A DNA stretch of 64,000 nucleotides from Puccinia triticina. Lineage: Eukaryota > Basidiomycota > Pucciniomycetes > Pucciniales > Pucciniaceae. Position numbers and translations under genes: made by a program. This document shows, piece by piece, positions 58,106 to 64,000 of the stretch (position 1 is the stretch's first letter; each line of letters begins with the position of its first letter). The notes below the pieces were generated by a model. That model searched no databases and had not been told where the DNA came from. It saw nothing but the letters and a program-made list of their open reading frames with translations. The stretch lies in assembly GCF_026914185.1 (NCBI RefSeq), contig NC_070562.1, positions 1,736,001 to 1,800,000 on the forward strand, written 5' to 3'.

Positions 58106-59525
58106 AGGGACTTGCCTTTACACGCCGGGAGTACTTCTTGCCGCGCGGCCATGTGGATCCGACGGGTTGCATCAAATTTGGGAAACCCACGTGGAATTCA
58201 GGAATTGTGGGCACCCCGTTGGAAAAGGACAGAGGTGTGGATTCCTCATCCATCCAATGGGAAAAATGCATGGATTCCACGCCAGGTCATGGACTCCCGG
58301 TGGAGTCCATGAGCGCACAGATCTGTGATTGTGGAAACCACACTTTCACTTATTTTCTATGTGCTTTCCACGGCTGCTCTGATCAGGCAGGATCATGCTT
58401 GTATGCAGTCATGACTGTTGATTGCTGGTCTCATCATGCCCCGCCCAGTTAGGTTTTATTTGACTTCATATCCATCCAAAAGGCCAAGGTCCTTGATTCA
58501 CCTCCCGTCATCATAATGCAAGCTCCTTGAAGCCTGCCCTCCCCTCCTCCGAACTCCTCCAAACTCCTCCAAACTCCCTCCACACTCCTCCTGTCCAGTC
58601 TCTGCTTGACTCCATGCCTGATCAGAAAAAAAAAACGCCCCGCCGAGCCCACCACCCAATACCAACACGCTCCTCTCAACCCGCTGTGAGCCCTTGTCGA
58701 CCTTTCTCAACCACCTCCTGACTATGGACCCGATAATTTGCGCTCTGAGCCCCGGCTCTCTCCATAGAGCTTGAGAAAAACCAGGCAGCAATTGATCATG
58801 TGCATGCTTTACTCTCCAACAGTCTCAACAAAACAAGGTACATATCTCTCTTTGGACACATTATCTGAGCTTACAAACCCAAGGAAGTGTGTGTATGTTG
58901 ATGAACGGTTGATCCTCAACCAGTTCGTCGCCCAACAAGACATCAAGACCCGGCGCCATGAGCATCTCCTGGGCATCCTTTTGAGAAGCTCAACTCCCAA
59001 GACCCTCGGCAGCATTGTCAGACTGCCCTCTCTCAGGATAATCAGCCATGCAAGAAGCAGCAGCAGCAGATGAATGGTTGGGCAAAGGATGTGGCGGATG
59101 GGGAGACTCCTCTATCTACTCGCCATCCTTGCCCTTGTATTTGTCCCCTGGCAGTGGCACCCATCCAGAGCTTCCCTTGATCACATCTCTATCTGTCTCA
59201 CATTGCAATCGTTCATCTCTGTCAGCCTGTAGGTAACTAACCGTGTCTGGGAGGGTTGTTACTAGCAAGATGATAGTGTAAGATGCCAAGGATGGGCCAA
59301 TGGGTTTGTGGTAAGACCTGTAAAAGGTTTCACTCTATCAGTAATCTTGACTGAGAGGCTTGCTCAATTAAGGCGCATCCAGATCAACACAGGGTGTTAA
59401 TAGGCATCCAAGGAATAACTCAACTTGGGTTTGTGGTTTTACCTACAGAAAGGTAAGGGTAATCAAGAGTTATTGTTATTCCTGAATTGAAAGATGGTTG
59501 AGAATGAAGGCACTGTTTAACTATG
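58106..59525. other. Repeat-derived spacer
   Basis: No gene recognised. A hairpin CATGGACTCC with GGAGTCCATG lies at 58288-58311. A short imperfect tandem repeat of CTCCTCCAAA occurs at about 58545-58610. Confidence 0.4.
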
Positions 59526-59632
59526 TGTTGAGTTGTCTGTTAGTCTGCTACCATGATGTATCACCACAGTATGGAGGGCTGTTGGATCGACCCATGAGCA
59601 CTACCAACCAACCACCCAGCTGGCAGCCACAA

Positions 59633-59717
59633 GCGCCTGTAGCCTAGTTGGTAAAGGCAGCACTCTAGTATGTGTCTCAGCATAGCTGAGGCCGTGAGTT
59701 TGACTCTCACCAGACAC
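59633..59717 (+). repeat. tRNA-like module in TRIM LTR 1
   Basis: Reads as a class II-type tRNA. The acceptor strands are GCGCCTG and CAGACAC (GCGTCTG in LTR 2 pairs at 6 of 7). D arm GCCT/AGGC with A-box TAGCCTAGTTGG, long variable arm CTCAG CATAG CTGAG, T arm GTGAG TTTGACT CTCAC. The anticodon stem is GCAC/GTGT with an 8-nt loop TCTAGTAT, so it is not a normal functional tRNA. Confidence 0.75.
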
Positions 59718-60055
59718 ATCTTCATTTTACAGTCTCTACAGGTTATGAGCCCAGAGCTACCTGAGCACTACTCGCTTACAATAGAGACTTGATGAATTTG
59801 TGAATGCTTACTTGTAAGACCACGCAAACCCCTATAAGCCTACATCTAGATCACGGGTTCAATCCCTACGCTGATCATCTCTCCTGGGTCTCATTCCCAC
59901 TCTCTCTTGGGGTCAATCCCCACTTCCCATCATGTAGCAAGGGGGGGGTGTTGAGTTGTCTGTTGGTCTGCTACCATGATGTATCACCACAGTATGGAGG
60001 GCTGTTGTATCGACCCATGAGCACTACCAACCAACCACCCAGCTGGCAGCCACAA

Positions 60056-60140
60056 GCGTCTGTAGCCTAGTTGGTAAAGGCAGCACTCTAGTATGTGTCT
60101 CAGCATAGCTGAGGTCATGAGTTCAACTCTCACCAGACAC
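60056..60140 (+). repeat. tRNA-like module in TRIM LTR 2
   Basis: Same module as in LTR 1 with a better acceptor (GCGTCTG) and a better B-box loop (GAGTTCAACTC). Substitutions between copies are mainly transitions and keep the T arm paired. Confidence 0.75.
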
Positions 60141-60168
60141 ATCTTCATTTTACAGTCTCTACACTATG

Positions 60169-60613
60169 TATGTGTTAAACCTTGCTATAATAATATTCTG
60201 AGGGATAAACAGTCCTGGGGTGTGTGTTTATATAGAGGGGAAAAGAGCAGGAGGGAACATGAGGCGCTTCAGGACCAGGGGGGAACTGCAAGCGTATAGG
60301 AAGCTCAGGGAATCTGTACGATGACAGCCCAGTGAGTAAGCTAACCACATGTGATCTGTCTCCAATCTCGATGAATTGCAAGCTAAGACTAACCTGTACA
60401 ATGACAGCCCAGTGAGTAAGCTAACCACACGCAATCCGTCTCCAATCTTGATAAGGAGAGAGAAGGGAGCCGGGGCGTGTGGCTATCTATACCGGTACAC
60501 AACAGATAGGGTTGTGTGTACCGGTATCACAAGGTTAGGTTTAGCGAGCTATGTACATGATATGCAGTATGTACATATAGGCGAAACACATAATCTTGTC
60601 CAACACTCTAACA
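60169..60613 (-). repeat. 3' LTR of Copia-3 with an internal duplication
   Basis: On the minus strand it starts TGTTAGAGTG at 60613, right after a polypurine tract (GGGAGGGGG). A block at about 60314-60373 is repeated at about 60394-60452 (80-bp period). The outer end is not resolved. Confidence 0.65.
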
Positions 60614-60635
60614 CCCCCTCCCAAGATTATGTTGA

Positions 60636-61955
60636 TCAGCCACCCAAATTGAGTTTTTGCAAAGCTTGAAGAAGTTTTGTCGATCCAAGCCGTTTTGTGA
60701 AGATATCTGCAAGCTGGTTGTGTGTGCTTGTCCATTGTAATTGAATCTTTTCTTCCCTGATGAGATCATTCACAAAATAAAAGGCACGCTTGGGATATTT
60801 GGTCTTCTTTTTCAAAGCGTTGTCTGACGCAATGAGTATTGCCACTTTGTTATCAACATGGATAGACTTTGCGGGGTAATATTCCAGATCTTCAAGGATG
60901 TTGATTACATGAGCTAGAATTTGAGAACCCTCCAATAGCGCGACGTACTCTGCAGCGCATGTTGATAGAGCAACCACCGTTTGTCGCCGAGATCCCCAAG
61001 CCACTGCATCCCCGCACTGCAGTGAGTCAGTACATACCCAGTTGTGGATCGTTCATGTTCACCTCCCCAGTTCGCATCCGTCCAAAGCCGCAGCCCTTCA
61101 CCATCCGCCTTGTACATCAAGCCCCGACCAGCTGTCTTCTTCAAATATCCAACCAAACAGTCCAAAGCCTTCCAATGTTTAATTGAAGGACACGAGCTGA
61201 ACCTCGCCAGCATGTTAACCGGGAACAACAGATCTGGCCAAGTACCACTGGACAAGTACATCAAGGAGCCAATAATGGAGGGATACTGCGTCGGGTCCAC
61301 GGGGTCGCTCGACGACATTTCAAGGTCATCGTCCATCAGTGGTGAGTCTTTTAGGTAAGCTTGCCAATGATATTTCTTCACAACTTGATTGGCCAGGACT
61401 TTCTGACTCAATGCTATCGTACCATTGTCCATCTTGATGTCTATTCCAACAAGGCGCTCAACCAACGATGACCATTTGATCTCCAAATCATGCGTCATAC
61501 CGATCCGCAACTCTTCAAGCAGCAGACTATCAGACGCTAAGGCAAATCCATCATCAACATGCAACCAGATGATCACAAAACCTGATTCCTTCTTGAACAT
61601 ATACAGGGACGGTTCAATCTCACTAGCAACAAAACCAAGACCTTCAACCGTTCTCTTGAAGAATTTCCACCAACACCTCGCCGCCTGCTTGGTACCGTAC
61701 ATTGCTTTCTTTAACAGCATAACCTTTCCTTTCAGCTCAGGACAGATCTCAATTGGTGGTTGCACATAGACTTCCTCTTCAATGGGGCTATATAGGTAGG
61801 CGGAGCTAACATCAAATGTTGCAGTAGGGAAGCAATGGCGCAGAGAGATCGAGATGAGCAAGCGCAGCGTATTCAATGAGGAAGTCGGTGCGTAGGTTTC
61901 ATTGCAATCTTCTCCCATCCTTTGGTTGAAACCTTTTGCAACGTATCTTGCACGG
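60636..61955 (-). pseudogene. Copia-3 reverse transcriptase and RNase H
   Basis: On the minus strand: RARYVAKGFNQRMGEDCNET, FDVSSAYLYSPIEEEVYVQP, LHVDDGFALAS with both Asp, then RNase H LWTDANWGGEHERSTTGYVL. A frameshift near 61000 moves RNase H to a second frame (ALSTCAAEYVALLEG, HVDNKVAILIASDNALKKK, ADIFTKRLG), ending at 60636. Very similar to Copia-1, so the same family. Confidence 0.9.
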
Positions 61956-62920
61956 TGTGGTGCTCCATTCCAAACCATAAGTAGTATTTTATTGCTTTCT
62001 TTTACATATATTCATCATTACATTGAACATTTCCCCATAACCCTTCACAAATACCTCATTATTATTGCATATTCAGATTCTACATTAAATTTCACATATA
62101 GTCACTCATACATAGTATACCCTTATCTTCAATGGTTCAGTAGTTATAGAGGATATAAGACTTACAGACAACCTACAGTCTTCATTAGTTACAATACTCA
62201 ATTCATTAGTAACTTACTTGAATCATTACAGTACATTACTTTTACATAATTACTTTCACATCCTAAACCCTTTACATACATTTCTCATTATGTACTATAC
62301 CTATTGTACACATTACATCATTAGATCTGTGCTTACCTCTTTCAGTAGTGCTCATCATTACAAGTAGTTACTATGTTCTCATCACTCTTCCCCATTAGTA
62401 CATTCTTTTATCCCCATAACCAGCATTCCCCTTTCAGCATTGCTCATCATTACATACTGTTACTATTTCACATCACTCTTCCCCATTTGTACATTCCTTT
62501 ATTCCCATAGCCAGAATGCCTCCACTGTCTGTGCTCATCCCTCCTTACTATAAGAACTGTCTCCCCCCCCCTCACTTGTACCTCATGCAGAATTTATAGA
62601 TAATCTTAGATACAGAAATTATAAGTGCCCATTCTCATCAACCCATTGCCATTGAACCATTGCCCATTGCTTTCCCCCCCTTTCAACCATTGCTCCAACT
62701 CTCTTACCCTCAGTAGTCAGTAGTTAAGCTCATAGTACTAGCTCCTAAGATCAAGCAGAAATCAGCCACACCTTTTCTTCTTTTTCTTAGTGTTACTCTC
62801 ATCCCCTCAGCATTAGTCAGGAAGGCAGCCTCATCAGCACCCTTGCATAGCTTACATTAGTACTATTGTTGCTATCCATTTCCCTTCCAAGCTCTATTCT
62901 CCCCTTTGAGTAGTTCCACA
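61956..62920. repeat. Solo LTR or LTR-like insert in Copia-3
   Basis: 965 bp on the plus strand from TGTGGTGCTCC to GTTCCACA, flanked by ACGG and ACCG. Removing it and one flank gives GEIDKYRARYVAKGF, the expected copia sequence. A/T-rich, with CATTAC-type repeats. No coding capacity. Confidence 0.75.
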
Positions 62921-63985
62921 ACCGTACTTATCGATCTCTCCGTCAGGCTTTCTTTTAATGGAGAAAACCCACCGCGCACCAAGGACTTTCATTCCCTTGT
63001 GAGGATAAACAGAAACCCACACCCCAAGCTCGCCAAACCTCCCCATCTCATATTTTGCCGCCAGTCTCCATTCATCCGCTTCAGAGCCCGCCAACGCCGA
63101 CCTTATCGTCTTCGGTAACTCATGTTCGGGGCCAATGTTCAGGTGAGTGAGCTGTCTTTCCTCCTCCACCGCGAATTCAGCAGTCTTTTCTTCACCAAGT
63201 TGAAGCAGTAATTGATTCAAGATGAAATCAAGATCCGACTTCTTTGTTGCTTTCTTTTTCACCGGCAGATCCTGGAAATCCGGGAACTTGACGGACAATG
63301 AGTGGACCATTCTCTTTTCACGGGGCAACCAGAATAGCCAACCAACTGCAGCGTGAGGATAACCAAGCAAGTGGCCCTCCTGCGCCCGTTCATCTAGCTT
63401 TTTTCTCCTTTCTTTTGGTATGTGGACTAAGGCTTTTGCCCCAAAAGGATAGAGCGAATTTGGATTGGGATCTACTCCGTAAAACAGCTGGAGTGGACAC
63501 TTTGTTCCAGTCCTTGAATTCGGTATCCGGTTATGCATGTACGTGGCAGTCGAATACGCGTAACTCCAGAACTTCCTAGGTAGGTCGCTCTCATGTAACA
63601 TAGTCCGCGCCATGTCGCCAAGAGTACGATTAACTCTTTTGGCTTCACCATTCTGTTGTGGGCTGTAAGGCGTGAAAGGTGCGAGCACAACCCCGATGTC
63701 GTCGAGCAAAGGTTTGAGTGAATCTAGATATTCTGGAGCATTGTTGCAGCGAAGGTAGGCTGGATATCTTCCAAATTTGTTTCTGATCCGTTGCATCCAT
63801 GACATGATTTTAGCCGGGACGTCCGATTTCGCTATCATTGAAGTACAAAAGGTGTAAGTACTTGCATGGTCCCGTAGTGTAACAATGTATCTTCTCCCAC
63901 TAATATCAAGATCAAACGGTCCAGCTACATCAGAGACCATCAGGTCCAGGGGTTTGTCCCTTGGTATTTGAGTTCCTAATACCAT
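62921..63985 (-). pseudogene. Copia-3 integrase and polyprotein middle part
   Basis: On the minus strand, continuing past the window edge. Integrase core: VSDVAGPF; RCNNAPEY, with the second catalytic Asp changed to Asn; and PQQNGEAKRVNRT. It then runs through ARWVFSIKRKPDGEIDK to the LTR insertion. The gag and protease regions lie outside the window. Confidence 0.9.
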
Positions 63986-64000
63986 GGCCTTCTTATCGAT

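Larger units (their letters stand above)
59526..60163 (+). mobile_element. Complete TRIM element (LTR - 208 bp - LTR) with 5-bp target duplication
   Basis: Two direct 215-bp LTRs (59526-59740 and 59949-60163) start TGTTGAG and end CTCTACA. They differ at 7 positions. CTATG flanks both sides (59521-59525 and 60164-60168). The primer site GGTTATGAGCCCAGAGC follows LTR 1 directly, and a polypurine tract AGCAAGGGGGGGG precedes LTR 2. The 208-bp interior has no coding capacity. This is a terminal-repeat retrotransposon in miniature, mobilised by proteins from a full element. The interior also has a perfect B-box (GGTTCAATCC, 59856-59865). Confidence 0.93.

Noticed and set aside
59633..60140. The two tRNA-like modules as genuine tRNA genes
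   Set aside because: The anticodon loop is eight bases with an imperfect stem, and both copies lie at the same place within LTRs, so they belong to the TRIM.
61956..62920. The A/T-rich insert in Copia-3 as an intron
   Set aside because: It does not start GT and end AG in the copia orientation, while TG..CA ends and matching short flanks fit an LTR.

Overview
The window looks like a piece of a repeat-rich basidiomycete genome, most likely a rust fungus (Pucciniales, Puccinia-like). The evidence is short GT-AG introns of about 50-110 bp in compact host genes, tRNA genes with short introns, copia and gypsy elements of the sort common in rusts, a cluster of small secreted cysteine-containing proteins, and very many small inverted-repeat elements. 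The species cannot be named from the sequence alone.

Layout. 1-8.4 kb: a nearly intact copia element (Copia-1) whose polyprotein is split by a 209-bp MITE, then a gag-only gypsy element. 8.4-12 kb: a decayed gag-pro element on the minus strand with an unusually long 50-nt primer-binding site that copies mature tRNA-Tyr. 12-17.5 kb: small repeats, an array of short palindromes, and a 1.24-kb foldback element with a perfect 8-bp target duplication. 17.9-26.6 kb: a dead copia (Copia-2) broken by three solo LTRs, a MITE and an unclassified insert. 27.4-37.5 kb: host genes: protein farnesyltransferase beta subunit, two tRNA-Tyr genes, a CDK11/PITSLRE kinase, tRNA-Cys, a charged protein of unknown function and a short-chain dehydrogenase (SDR-A). 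38.6-46.6 kb: five copies of a small secreted protein family (one a pseudogene) with a second dehydrogenase (SDR-B) among them, shaped by a 1.4-kb segmental duplication. 47.6-54.9 kb: an ER-type M28 metallopeptidase, an alpha/beta hydrolase and a possible secreted protein. 55.4-58.1 kb: nested inverted-repeat elements carrying a palindrome made of palindromes. 59.5-60.2 kb: a complete 638-bp TRIM element whose two LTRs each contain a tRNA-like Pol III module. 60.2-64 kb: a third copia (Copia-3, minus strand) split by a solo LTR.

Functionally the host genes are unlinked housekeeping functions (protein prenylation, transcription/splicing-linked kinase, ER proteolysis, lipid or ester hydrolysis). 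The secreted family beside duplicated SDR genes is the host-interaction candidate. Transposon decay repeatedly shows CpG to TpG/CpA changes, including loss of the same catalytic aspartate in two integrases.
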